Below, piece by piece: positions 1 through 8,057 of a stretch of DNA of 19,379 bases. The stretch is taken from assembly GCA_910577275.1 (NCBI GenBank), contig CAJTMW010000036.1, positions 1-19,379 of the forward strand, given 5' to 3'. The stretch is from an uncultured Lachnospiraceae bacterium (lineage in GTDB: Bacteria; Bacillota; Clostridia; Lachnospirales; Lachnospiraceae). Position 1 is the first letter of the stretch, and every line of letters starts with the position of its first letter. Under the pieces are notes generated by a model. That model saw nothing but the letters and a program-made list of their open reading frames with translations. It had not been told where the DNA came from and did not search any database. The translations under genes and the position numbers were made by a program.

Positions 1-54
1 TCCTGGCTGGATGTCAGGAATACTAACCATAAATACATTGTAGTAGGAGCCCTT

Positions 55-124
55 ACAAAAACGTCGGTGCTTAGAGAGCGAGTTGCGCAGCGGCTCGCGA
101 ACTTAGCATCCGCTACGTTTTTGT
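55..124. repeat. Long imperfect palindrome downstream of holA (possible bidirectional terminator)
   Basis: Perfect 10-bp arms ACAAAAACGT (55-64) and ACGTTTTTGT (115-124) enclose further pairing: CTTAG-type arms at 70-74/102-106 with one central mismatch, and GCGAG (78-82) with CTCGC (94-98). The outer arms end in a T-run on each strand, so it could terminate transcription from either side, including holA. The inner 10-mer ACTTAGCATC (101-110) and a nearby TCGCGA recur between argB and argD, which suggests a dispersed palindrome family rather than a plain terminator. Confidence 0.55.
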
Positions 125-144
125 AGAGCGGAAGCGCGGCGACG

Positions 145-174
145 GAGGACGAATACCCGTCCCCGGGCGTCCTC
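145..174 (-). terminator. Stem-loop just after the holA stop
   Basis: GAGGACG (145-151) pairs with CGTCCTC (168-174), and inside it CCCG (156-159) pairs with CGGG (164-167). The hairpin starts about 9 nt past the holA stop codon. No U-run follows directly, so alone it is a weak terminator candidate or an mRNA 3'-end stabiliser working with the larger palindrome at 55-124. Confidence 0.4.
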
Positions 175-182
175 TCCTCCCC

Positions 183-1157
183 TCAACTACTATACTTCAC
201 AATCAACATCTCCACGCTCATATTATCATTCATCCGCCCCGTCTTGATATTCTCCTCTGCCTCAACTGCCTCCTCAACCGCCGCCCGAAGCTCATCCGTC
301 CGAAAACGCCCCGACTGCGCCACATACTTTCCTGCCACAAATCCCGGCAGTCCTACCTTTTCTCCGATTGCCTTATTCTGAAAGCCCTTCCCCTTAAGCT
401 CCTTCACCTGCAAAAGCAGATTAAACTGCCTTGCAATCAGAAACAGGATTCTCATGGGAGGCTCCTTCTGGGCAAGCAGCTCATAGTAAAGTTCCAACGC
501 CTTTTTCTGCCTTTTTTCCGCAATTGCCCCAACCATATCAAATATATGATTGCCAATTCTTTTCGTGCAGATTTCGCTTATATCCGCCTCCGTGATGGCC
601 TCCTTCTCAAGACAGTAGCAAAACAGCTTTTCCATCTCCCGACGGATATTCTCCATATCGGTGCCGGTTTTTTCCAGAAAAAAGTCGAGGGCCGATTCCG
701 TAATTTTCTTGTTTTCCTTTTTTACCATGCCAAGGAGCCAGCGTTTTAACGTACTCTCGTCCTGGACGGAAAACTCCACCGCGCAGCCCTTTGCCTGAAC
801 CGCTTTATACAGACGGCTTCTCTTATCAATCTCCGTCTCCACCATCAAAAAGAAAGCGGTGGGCGCCGGCTCTTTCAGATATTCCGCAAGCTCCTCCCCG
901 CCGCTTTTAAATAAACCGCTGTTTTCAATCACCAGCAGACGTCTTTCTGCAAAAAAGGGAAGCGTTTCCGCCTGGTCAATCACTTCCCCGACGGAGATAT
1001 TTTTCCCCTCATAATAATGATAATTCATCGTATCGTCGCCGATGATGGCTTTTTTAAGCCTGTCCCGGTACTGCTTCCGAAGATAGGCTTCCTCCCCGTA
1101 AAGGAGATACACCCGGGCAAACTGCCCTGTTTTAATATCCTGCGCCAGTCGCTGCAT
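183..1157 (-). CDS. holA: DNA polymerase III subunit delta
   Basis: Delta subunit of the clamp loader, which opens the beta sliding clamp for loading at primed DNA. The N-terminus MQRLAQDIKTGQF followed by VYLLYGEE matches the usual start of Gram-positive HolA, and the downstream region (clamp-binding AAA+-like fold, LFCYCLEKE, ISEICTKRIGNHIFDMVGAI, then the C-terminal collar with ILFLIARQFNLLLQVKEL) follows the family along its length. About 324 residues is normal. I chose the ATG at 1157; the frame is open to 1253 and another ATG lies at 1169. Either start overlaps the end of the upstream alarmone synthetase gene (by 26 or 38 nt), which implies translational coupling. holA directly downstream of comEC is the classical Firmicute order; here one extra gene has been inserted between them. 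Confidence 0.93.
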   Translation of the reverse strand: MQRLAQDIKTGQFARVYLLYGEEAYLRKQYRDRLKKAIIGDDTMNYHYYEGKNISVGEVIDQAETLPFFAERRLLVIENSGLFKSGGEELAEYLKEPAPTAFFLMVETEIDKRSRLYKAVQAKGCAVEFSVQDESTLKRWLLGMVKKENKKITESALDFFLEKTGTDMENIRREMEKLFCYCLEKEAITEADISEICTKRIGNHIFDMVGAIAEKRQKKALELYYELLAQKEPPMRILFLIARQFNLLLQVKELKGKGFQNKAIGEKVGLPGFVAGKYVAQSGRFRTDELRAAVEEAVEAEENIKTGRMNDNMSVEMLIVKYSS

Positions 1158-2229
1158 AGTTTCTCTCATTTCTGTCAATCTTGTCCCGAAGTTCCTGCAT
1201 CTGATAATCCAGCGCCTCGATGGAGTCCGCGCAGACCCGAAGCTCGGCCGCAATCTGCTCCGCGTTATCCAAATCTTTTTTATACTTTAATTTATGTTCC
1301 AGGCTTGCCCAAAAATCCATGGCAATGGTGCGGAACTGAATTTCCGCCTTCATATATTTTCGCTCATTGGACAAAAAAATCGGAACGTTCAGTATCAGGT
1401 GGAGGCTTCTGTAGCCGTTGTCCTTGGGATTTTGGATATAGTCCTTTTTGCGTAGCAGAAGAATATCCCCCTGCCTTGTAAAAAGCTCCGCAAGGCGGTA
1501 AATATCATCCGGAAAAGAACAGATGACCCTAAGGCCCGCCACGTCGGTTAAATGCTCCCTGATATTCTCCACTGTGATGGGATAGCCCTTGCGCCGCATC
1601 TTATCATAAATACTTTCGGGAGATTTCAGCCTGCTCCTTATGGATTCGATGGGATTTCTCTTATATTCCCGGGAAAACTCCTCGTTCAGCACCTTCAGCC
1701 TTGTCTCCACCTCCATGATGGCAAACCGGTATTCCATCATCAGCCTGTCAAAGGGCTCCGCCTCCTTGAGCCGCTCCGCCTGTATCTGGATAATTCTGTC
1801 CTGATGCCTCAGCGTCTTTCTCTGCTTTTCCACCGTTTCTTCCAGCCGGTTTTTATAGGCAAACAAATCCAGCGTGTTTTTCACCCGGTTTCTGACAATA
1901 GAAGCGTCGAAAGGTTTGTGGATAAAATCCGAAACCCCCAGTTCCAGACACCCGTTTTCAATTTCAGCCGCATGCTCGCTGCTGATAATAAGCACAGGGA
2001 TTTTATTCAGCCACCCGTTTCTTTTCATAGTGGCAATGACTGCAAAGCCGTCCATCTTGGGCATCTGTAAATCCAAAAGAACCGCCGCCATATCCTCCCC
2101 GTATTCCTGCAGCTTTATCAGCGCACTCTCTCCGTTCTCTGCGGTTTCAATGGCAAAGTCATCCTCCAGTATATTTCGCAATAGTTCACGGTTTGTCGCC
2201 ATGTCATCTACAACCAGTATCCTTTGCAT
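1132..2229 (-). CDS. Response-regulator receiver domain fused to a RelA/SpoT-type (p)ppGpp synthetase
   Basis: Two-domain protein of about 365 residues. Residues 1-115 form a CheY-like receiver: acidic pair D8-D9, phospho-acceptor D53 in LLDLQMPKMDG, S83 in place of Thr/Ser, and K105 before Pro. A coiled-coil-prone linker (about 120-185) leads to a small-alarmone-synthetase domain (about 190-320) with SRLK, KMRRKG, DVAGLR (D229), NPKxNGYRSLH (about 267-277) and EIQFRT (E296), the conserved ATP/GTP-binding and catalytic segments of RelQ/RelP-type enzymes. There is no HD hydrolase, TGS or ACT domain, so I infer a synthetase-only enzyme controlled by phosphorylation. The ATG at 2229 gives MQRILVVDD and has AGAGGA upstream; the in-frame ATG at 2247 is less likely. 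A promoter lies just upstream. The gene sits between comEC and holA and overlaps holA. Product activity (ppGpp, pppGpp or pGpp) cannot be read from sequence. Confidence 0.9.
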   Translation of the reverse strand: MQRILVVDDMATNRELLRNILEDDFAIETAENGESALIKLQEYGEDMAAVLLDLQMPKMDGFAVIATMKRNGWLNKIPVLIISSEHAAEIENGCLELGVSDFIHKPFDASIVRNRVKNTLDLFAYKNRLEETVEKQRKTLRHQDRIIQIQAERLKEAEPFDRLMMEYRFAIMEVETRLKVLNEEFSREYKRNPIESIRSRLKSPESIYDKMRRKGYPITVENIREHLTDVAGLRVICSFPDDIYRLAELFTRQGDILLLRKKDYIQNPKDNGYRSLHLILNVPIFLSNERKYMKAEIQFRTIAMDFWASLEHKLKYKKDLDNAEQIAAELRVCADSIEALDYQMQELRDKIDRNERNYAATGAGY

Positions 2230-2261
2230 ATCCTGATGTCCTCTCATGCTGTAATATCTTT

Positions 2262-2290
2262 ATTATACACGATATACGATTATTCAGCAA
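2262..2290 (-). promoter_or_regulatory. Sigma-A-type promoter for the receiver-synthetase/holA unit
   Basis: On the minus strand, a perfect -10 TATAAT (2262-2267) lies 17 bp from a weak -35 TTGCTG (2285-2290). The predicted start is near 2255, giving a leader of about 26 nt to the ATG at 2229. The alarmone synthetase and holA could thus be expressed independently of comEC. Confidence 0.6.
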
Positions 2291-2372
2291 TTACCGCCGC
2301 GCACTCTTTTTTGAAAAAAGTACCCGGAATATGAAAATTGATTTCCATATAAACGGCACGGCTGAGCCGGTA

Positions 2373-4730
2373 TCAATCCGTAAAACCTTTTACCCGCACC
2401 TTACTTCCCTCCGCCCGTACCGTTACCGCGCCGTCCTTTGCGGTCTCATAAATCACGCATCCCCCTTCCTCAAGCCGTTCAATCAGCTCTCCATGAGGAT
2501 GCCCGTATTTGTTATTTTTGCCCGCTGAAATCACCGCAAGCCCTGGCCGGGACGCCGCAAGGAAATCCGCGCCTGTAGAATTCCTGGAGCCATGATGCGC
2601 CGCCTTTAAAACAGTCACCTCCTGAAATTCGCCGTTTTCCTCTAAAAACCGGGTCAGCTGCTGCTCCCCGGCGCCTTCCACATCGCCGGTAAGAAGTGCG
2701 CTGAACCCTTTATAAAGAAGACCCAGCACAATGGAATACTCGTTGGGCTCGCCGGAAGAAACGCCCTCTCCGGGATGCAGGCAAAGTAATGAGAGCTCTC
2801 CGCTTTTAATCCTCTGTCCCCGGCTGATATAAGCCACAGGGACGCCGCCCTCCCCTGCCGCCTCCTCCAGCGCAAGATAAGCCTCGCCCCGGGCGCTGCC
2901 GGCAATGTCCGGTAAAATCAAGGCGCCAATTCTGATTCCCTGTTTCTCCCCCTCCGCCAGCAGCTCTCTGATTCCGTTACAGTGGTCTTCGTCGGGATGG
3001 GTCACAAATACAGCGTCCAGGCGGGACGCGCCCTGAGATTTTAAAAAGGGCAGAATCCGGTACTCGCCCACGCCGCTCACAGAAGAACTTCCTCCGTCAA
3101 CCAGATACCGGCTCTTATCTTCGTTCTCAATATAAATACAATCCCCCTGCCCCACATCGAGAAAAGTAAGCAAAAGTCCTCCCGCCGGACGAATGATAAG
3201 TATCGCAGCCCCCGCAAAAATCATCCCCCATCTTGCCGCCAGTTTTATATTTTTCCTTACAAAAATCACAAAAACAAGAATCAGGAAATAAACCGCCAGC
3301 TGCCAGTCCTTTGGCTCTCCCGGCGTAAAAAGATGGCCGGGCAGACTCTCGCTTACCCCGCAGGCTTTCTCATAAACCAGCAGTACGCCTTTGATAAAAT
3401 ACGAAAAGGGAATTGCAGCCGGCGGAAGCAAAAGCCGGCAGACGAGCAGCAAAAGCCCTGCCGCCATCAAAAGGCTCATGAGGGGAATTACCAGAAAATT
3501 CAAAAAGACCGAATAGACCGGAAACTGGTAATAAAACTTAAGATAAAGGGGCAAGGTGACCGCCGTCATTCCCGCGCCCCCGAGAAAGCCCTTTACCAAA
3601 GCCGGAATGCTTTTCCCTCGACCTCCTTCGGTAAGCGCCGGAAGCAGCAGGCCGATTCCAAACACGCACCCGAAAGAGAACCAGAACCCGCTGTGCCCCA
3701 GATAAAGCGGCTGTTTTATCAGAATAACTGTCGCCGCCAGAGCCGCCGCAGTCACCATATCGTAGGTTCTTTCAAGAATGATTCCCAGCATCTGAATGGA
3801 AAACATAAAAACCGCCCTCACCGCGGATACGGAAAAGCCGGTCATTGCCCCGTAAAGAAACATCAAAGCCGCAGACAATCCGGCGGCTGCCTTCATAGGA
3901 ATTGCGCATTTTCGAAAAAGCCGGTAGATTCCCATTCCAAGAAGGGAAATATGTAAGCCTGATATTGCCAGTACATGAGCGATTCCGTTTCTCTGATATA
4001 GAGCCTTCAGCTCCTTTTCCATGCCTCCCTTTTCCCCTAAAAGCACGGTCTGCATCACGGAAGCCTCTTTTTGCGGAAGGGCCTTTGAAATCTCCGCGGA
4101 CAAAAATCCCCTGAAAGTATGAAGTGCTTCCATAAGTCTGTTATATTTTACTGTCTTTGCCGAAATCTCCGCCTGACTTAAGCGATAAGAAATTCCTGAA
4201 ATCTGATAATAAGAATATGCGTCGAACTGCCCCGGATTTGTGGCTCTCTCGAAGGCTCTGACCTTTCCCGAAAGCTTTACTGTGCTGCCAAGCTCCGGCT
4301 CCTTTTGCCCGGCAGCCAGATAACAGACGACCCGCTGCCCCGGCGGTCCTGTTTCCGTCTCCCTTTCCCCGTCCGCGCCGCCTGCCTCCGCTTTTCCTGA
4401 AAGCCTTAAATAAATCACGGACACCGGCCCGTCTGACCGGCTGGAAGTTTCCTTTTTATAAACCCTGCCGGTAAGTGTAACCCGCTCTCCGCTCCACTTC
4501 TCATATATGTCCTCCCGGTTTCCCCGGGCGCTATCTGCGGCTCCCAAACTGCCTCCGCCAGCGGTATCTTTGGCGGCTGCCGTTGCCGCGTCTTCCCCGC
4601 CGCTTTGCCCTGCATCATCCGGGCTGATTTGTCCTGCCAGAAACAGACACAGCGCCGCTGCGAGGCAGATAAACGCCAGCGGCCGCCGCTTCACACATTT
4701 CGGCAGTCCTGTTTTTTTCTGTAAATGCAT
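2373..4730 (-). CDS. comEC: ComEC/Rec2 family DNA-uptake channel
   Basis: Polytopic membrane protein that carries transforming single-stranded DNA across the cytoplasmic membrane. In its 785 residues: a basic N-terminus and first membrane helix (about 16-34); an OB-like DUF4131 region (about 75-190); the Competence domain with HVLAISGLHISLLG (about 252-265) and many hydrophobic helices up to about 513; then a C-terminal metallo-beta-lactamase-like domain starting at FLDVGQGD (523-530), with HPDEDH (H578, D580, D582, H583) and later LLTGDVEG and AAHHGS. The HxDxDH form is usual for ComEC. Full length is intact. A Gly/Ala/Asp-rich stretch (about 36-70) after the first helix is low complexity. 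The weak GGGAA upstream of the ATG lies at the end of a repeat element. It belongs to a minus-strand cluster with comEA, a two-component system and a GerMN lipoprotein. Confidence 0.95.
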   Translation of the reverse strand: MHLQKKTGLPKCVKRRPLAFICLAAALCLFLAGQISPDDAGQSGGEDAATAAAKDTAGGGSLGAADSARGNREDIYEKWSGERVTLTGRVYKKETSSRSDGPVSVIYLRLSGKAEAGGADGERETETGPPGQRVVCYLAAGQKEPELGSTVKLSGKVRAFERATNPGQFDAYSYYQISGISYRLSQAEISAKTVKYNRLMEALHTFRGFLSAEISKALPQKEASVMQTVLLGEKGGMEKELKALYQRNGIAHVLAISGLHISLLGMGIYRLFRKCAIPMKAAAGLSAALMFLYGAMTGFSVSAVRAVFMFSIQMLGIILERTYDMVTAAALAATVILIKQPLYLGHSGFWFSFGCVFGIGLLLPALTEGGRGKSIPALVKGFLGGAGMTAVTLPLYLKFYYQFPVYSVFLNFLVIPLMSLLMAAGLLLLVCRLLLPPAAIPFSYFIKGVLLVYEKACGVSESLPGHLFTPGEPKDWQLAVYFLILVFVIFVRKNIKLAARWGMIFAGAAILIIRPAGGLLLTFLDVGQGDCIYIENEDKSRYLVDGGSSSVSGVGEYRILPFLKSQGASRLDAVFVTHPDEDHCNGIRELLAEGEKQGIRIGALILPDIAGSARGEAYLALEEAAGEGGVPVAYISRGQRIKSGELSLLCLHPGEGVSSGEPNEYSIVLGLLYKGFSALLTGDVEGAGEQQLTRFLEENGEFQEVTVLKAAHHGSRNSTGADFLAASRPGLAVISAGKNNKYGHPHGELIERLEEGGCVIYETAKDGAVTVRAEGSKVRVKGFTD

Positions 4731-4737
4731 ATTTTTC

Positions 4738-4842
4738 CCATTTCTGCGCTGCTATGTTGCGCAAAGTCAACCTGGCTTCTTAAGCTTGTGGATGCAGCGC
4801 AGACACAAACCTGCACAGGAAAGATTTAAAAAATCTTTCACT
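4738..4842 (-). repeat. Modular palindromic repeat, copy A (between the GerMN gene and comEC)
   Basis: It contains a perfect 9-bp-arm hairpin GAAAGATTT (4819-4827)/AAATCTTTC (4831-4839) and a second inverted pair TCTGCGCTG (4743-4751)/CAGCGCAGA (4795-4803). Long stretches match the plus-strand sequence at 13,981-14,122, including the TTTGTGTCTGCGCTGCATCC and GAAGCCAGGTTG modules. The stop codon of the GerMN gene lies in one hairpin arm, and the other end abuts the comEC ribosome binding site. Confidence 0.8.
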
Positions 4843-5767
4843 CCCCCACAAGCTCGAGGTTTCTCTCAAACACTGTGGAGAGACTGATGTTTTCCTTGTA
4901 ATTAACGTTGGTATCTCCATTGATGGATATCTGTACTTTATTTACGCTGGAAAGCTCCGCCAGCGAATTAATGATGGAATAAATTGCCACATCCGAAGTC
5001 ACATTATAAATCTGCGTCAGGAAGGTACTGTCAAAATCCACGTAACAGATTCTGTCCTTCACGTTGACGCTGATGATTTTCGTATCGGGATTGATGGTGG
5101 GAAACGCCTTTTCCCCCTCGCCCGGTCCCGCAAGGAGCTGTTCCACCACCAGCCTTTCCATGGAAATATTACTGTTGTAAACAACCGACCTGCTCACTGT
5201 CTTTAATTTGCTTCCGCTCTCGTCTGCCAGATACAGCGTGAGCTTCACCTTCTCGTAGGTGTTGATTTCATTACCGGCGTTGTCGATAAACATATCGGCG
5301 TTCATATTCCCGATTACCATGCCGTAGGCGTCAACCAAAGGCTCCGATTTAATCTGAAAGGCCACATAGGAAATCCCGTCAATCTGGGTCAGCGTCCTGA
5401 CGATGGCCGCCCGAACCAGCACCTCCGTGGTGACCTCCTGCCAGGCGTAATTTTCGTCAAAGCTTAAGGTGAGCTGGTCCTCGTTTACCACGCAGTCAAG
5501 CAGCGTGAACTTGTCCGTGAGCGGCGCTTTATACTTTAACCGCTCCGAGCCTGTACGAAGCTGCTCTAAAAGCTCGTCTATCAGCGCCCCCCTGTCCGTG
5601 GTTTCCGTAACATACTCATAAGGGACAATCGCCGTTTCATCAGAATTCACATAATAGACATTGTAAACCTTTCCCGGCTTTGCCTCCTGCTGCCGCCCGC
5701 AGGCACAGATAAGGGCGGCGGTAAACAAAATCAGGAAAATGATTTTTTCCGCTTTTTTCAGCATCAT
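4838..5767 (-). CDS. Lipoprotein with two GerMN domains
   Basis: Predicted secreted lipoprotein of 309 residues. The N-terminus is a signal peptide with lipobox ICAC (Cys23). Two tandem GerMN modules follow, roughly 35-170 and 175-305; the repeat is visible in the similar strings LTLSFDENYAW / ICYVDFDSTFL and VRTLTQIDGI / INSLAELSSV. GerMN domains occur in spore germination protein GerM and in other cell-envelope proteins of Firmicutes, where they are thought to bind envelope components. The start has a strong AAAGGAG upstream of two consecutive ATGs. The gene follows the histidine kinase by only 11 nt, so it is probably cotranscribed and could be an accessory to signal sensing by that kinase; this role is inference. 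The stop codon is inside a repeat hairpin. Confidence 0.85.
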   Translation of the reverse strand: MMLKKAEKIIFLILFTAALICACGRQQEAKPGKVYNVYYVNSDETAIVPYEYVTETTDRGALIDELLEQLRTGSERLKYKAPLTDKFTLLDCVVNEDQLTLSFDENYAWQEVTTEVLVRAAIVRTLTQIDGISYVAFQIKSEPLVDAYGMVIGNMNADMFIDNAGNEINTYEKVKLTLYLADESGSKLKTVSRSVVYNSNISMERLVVEQLLAGPGEGEKAFPTINPDTKIISVNVKDRICYVDFDSTFLTQIYNVTSDVAIYSIINSLAELSSVNKVQISINGDTNVNYKENISLSTVFERNLELVGE

Positions 5768-5778
5768 TTCCTCTCCTT

Positions 5779-7260
5779 TTACACCAAAGTCCTGGTCAGT
5801 GGTATTTTTACCGTAAAGGCGGTGCCTTCTCCCACAACGCTTTCCGCCTTAATGGAGCCCCGAAGGAGCTGTACGGCGCTTTTTGTGATGGCAAGACCCA
5901 GACCGGTACCGCCGATTTCCTTTGAATGGGACTTGTCCACCCGGTAAAACCGCTCGTAAATCTGCCCCAGAGCTTCCGGCGGAATGCCAATGCCCGAATC
6001 CCTCACCCGAACCGTGAAAAACTGATGGTCCGCATCCAGCAAAACCTCCACCTTTCCCTGTTCCTTATTATATTTGATGGCGTTTTCGACCAGATTAGTC
6101 AATATCAGACTCATCTTCACTTCGTCCACTTCCGCCACGATTTCCCGCTTGCTTATCAGCGTGACCTCCACATTGCTTTTTTTGGCAATGGGACGAAGCC
6201 TTTTCAGAATAATTTCCACAAGCTCATTGATGACCACCATACTGATATTCAGCTCCGCCACCGATTTATCCTGCTTTACCAGCGCCAGCAAATCGTTGAT
6301 GATTTTATTCTCCCGCTCGATTTCCTCGGCGATATCCTCCATAAACTCATGGTAAAGCTCGGCCGGGACGTCCTCCTGGGCAAGAAGGGAATCCGCAAGC
6401 ACCTTGATAGAGGTTATCGGCGTTTTCAGTTCATGGGACACGTTGGCAACAAACTCCTGCCGGGAATCGTCAAGCACCTTCATCCTTTTAATCAGACTGT
6501 TAAAGGCGTCCACAATATGCTCGGTTTCCAGATAATCGGATACCGATATCGGCTCGTCCGTGTATCCTTCCTTCACTTCGCTTATGGCTTTCGTTACGCG
6601 CTCAAAAGGGCGCACCAGTATCCTCGAAAGTCCCATGGCAAGGGCAAAAATGAAAATAAACATGATATTTCCCATGATGATTGCCCGCCGGTTTAAAATA
6701 TCCAGAGTGTTTGCAATGCTGTCCGTGGAAACGCTGGTGAGCATGACTCCCCGCACCAGCTCCTTTTCCTTCGCCCCTTCCCCGGAATCGTCCGGCATAG
6801 TGACCGTCTCCACAATCGGCATGGTAATTTCAATAAAACGGTTGACGGAGTCATAATTGACGGTGTTTTTCCCTTTTATGCACCGGATGACTTCCTCGGA
6901 AACAATCGTCTTGCCGTCGCTGATTCCATAGGTGTCCTTAACCACCTTTAAGTTTCCGTTGATAATCAGGACACGCCCGTTATACAGATTGGAAAGCTGC
7001 TCTAACTCCGCTCCAATCACCTCCGAGGAGGTGTCCTGCAGGTAATTATAGGTAATCAGGTGATTTGCAATGATTCGAAGCTGCGTCTGCACGTCGGAAA
7101 TCCGCACATCCACGGCACGGCTTTCGTAATTCTCCAAAATGCCCACACGCATGATGATGCTGGGAATAATCCCCATAAGAAACACAATGATAAGCAGACG
7201 GAGCTGAAAGCTCCGCCATATTTTAAACTTTTTCAGAATTGTCTTTATTTTATCTGCCAT
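5779..7260 (-). CDS. Membrane sensor histidine kinase (HAMP, HisKA, HATPase_c)
   Basis: 493-residue kinase of the PhoR/WalK architecture. Helix 1 is at about 20-42, an extracytoplasmic sensor region (about 45-190) carries no motif I recognise, helix 2 is at about 193-215, then HAMP (about 216-268). The HisKA H-box FVANVSHELKTP holds the phospho-acceptor H276. The ATPase domain shows the N-box NLVENAIKYN, the G1 box DSGIGIPPE and the G2 box GGTGLGLAI, so catalysis looks intact. The partner is the response regulator 24 nt upstream, and the GerMN lipoprotein follows 11 nt downstream. The ribosome binding site is weak, consistent with translation coupled to the preceding gene. The signal is unknown; its place between comEA and comEC suggests a link to DNA uptake or envelope state, which is inference. 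Confidence 0.93.
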   Translation of the reverse strand: MADKIKTILKKFKIWRSFQLRLLIIVFLMGIIPSIIMRVGILENYESRAVDVRISDVQTQLRIIANHLITYNYLQDTSSEVIGAELEQLSNLYNGRVLIINGNLKVVKDTYGISDGKTIVSEEVIRCIKGKNTVNYDSVNRFIEITMPIVETVTMPDDSGEGAKEKELVRGVMLTSVSTDSIANTLDILNRRAIIMGNIMFIFIFALAMGLSRILVRPFERVTKAISEVKEGYTDEPISVSDYLETEHIVDAFNSLIKRMKVLDDSRQEFVANVSHELKTPITSIKVLADSLLAQEDVPAELYHEFMEDIAEEIERENKIINDLLALVKQDKSVAELNISMVVINELVEIILKRLRPIAKKSNVEVTLISKREIVAEVDEVKMSLILTNLVENAIKYNKEQGKVEVLLDADHQFFTVRVRDSGIGIPPEALGQIYERFYRVDKSHSKEIGGTGLGLAITKSAVQLLRGSIKAESVVGEGTAFTVKIPLTRTLV

Positions 7261-7284
7261 CTTTTCAAACTGCCTGTCACAGAG

Positions 7285-7965
7285 CTACGCAAAGTAGTAG
7301 CCCACGCCCCATTTGGTAATCACGTATTTGGGGTCGGAAGGTTTTTCCTCGATTTTTTCCCGCAGCCTCCTGATATGCACGTCCACCGTGCGGACATCGC
7401 CGGGATAATCGCTGCCCCATACCAGTTTCAGCAGATTTTCCCTGCTGTATACCTTGTTTGCATTTAAAATCAGCAGCTCCAAAAGCTCAAATTCCTTGGC
7501 GGTCAGATTGATTTCCTTCCCCGCCACGTAAACCCTCCGTCCTTCGCAGTCAAGCTTCATATCGCCGTTTTCGATGAACCTGGCCGTTTCCTTCGGTTTC
7601 GGGGAGGTACGCCTTATTATCGCCTTCAGTCTTGCCTTTACCTCAAGAATATTAAAGGGCTTTATAATATAATCATCCGCTCCGTACTCAAGTCCGAGAA
7701 TTTTATCCATATCCTCACCCTTTGCCGTCAGCATGACAATCGGTACGCTGGAAAATTCCCTGACCTGCTGGCAGACCTCAAAGCCTGTGAGCTTCGGGAG
7801 CATCACGTCAAGAAGTATGATGTCATACTCCTTGTTCCTTATCATCTCAAGAGCCTCTTCCCCGTCGTAAGCGCAGTCAACCTCCATTCCGTCCTGCTCC
7901 AGACTGAAACGGATTCCTTTAACAATCAGCTTTTCATCATCTACTACCAGCACTTTTTTTGCCAT
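7285..7965 (-). CDS. OmpR/PhoB-family response regulator
   Basis: 226-residue DNA-binding regulator. The receiver domain has D9-D10, phospho-acceptor D53 in LLDVMLPKLTG, T80 and K102 before Pro. The C-terminal winged helix (about 130-226) carries the family pattern LTAKEFELLELL, then VRTVDVHIRRLREKIE and the wing GVGYYF. The open frame runs to 8028, but the receiver consensus starts at MAKKVLVVDD, so I place the start at 7965; the upstream Shine-Dalgarno is weak. It pairs with the adjacent histidine kinase. It lies 92 nt after comEA on the same strand with no convincing promoter in the gap, so it is likely part of a comEA-led operon. Target sites are unknown. Confidence 0.93.
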   Translation of the reverse strand: MAKKVLVVDDEKLIVKGIRFSLEQDGMEVDCAYDGEEALEMIRNKEYDIILLDVMLPKLTGFEVCQQVREFSSVPIVMLTAKGEDMDKILGLEYGADDYIIKPFNILEVKARLKAIIRRTSPKPKETARFIENGDMKLDCEGRRVYVAGKEINLTAKEFELLELLILNANKVYSRENLLKLVWGSDYPGDVRTVDVHIRRLREKIEEKPSDPKYVITKWGVGYYFA

Positions 7966-8057
7966 ATATCCACACCATCCATTTTTATTTCCGCGGGCAA
8001 TGAGCCAGGCGACTGCGAAGCAATACAAACTTCGTTTGATACATTTGGCGAATGCCG

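Noticed and set aside
1..126. Open plus-strand frame ending at a TAG at 124-126, beginning SWLDVRNTNHKYIVVGAL
   Set aside because: It could be the 3' end of a convergent gene, but its last third runs through the palindrome at 55-124, I do not recognise the peptide, and the start is outside the window. Not enough to call a gene.
4507..4887. Plus-strand frame over the start of comEC and the repeat
   Set aside because: Antisense to comEC and the repeat; its similarity to the frame near 13,879-14,436 is explained by the shared repeat.
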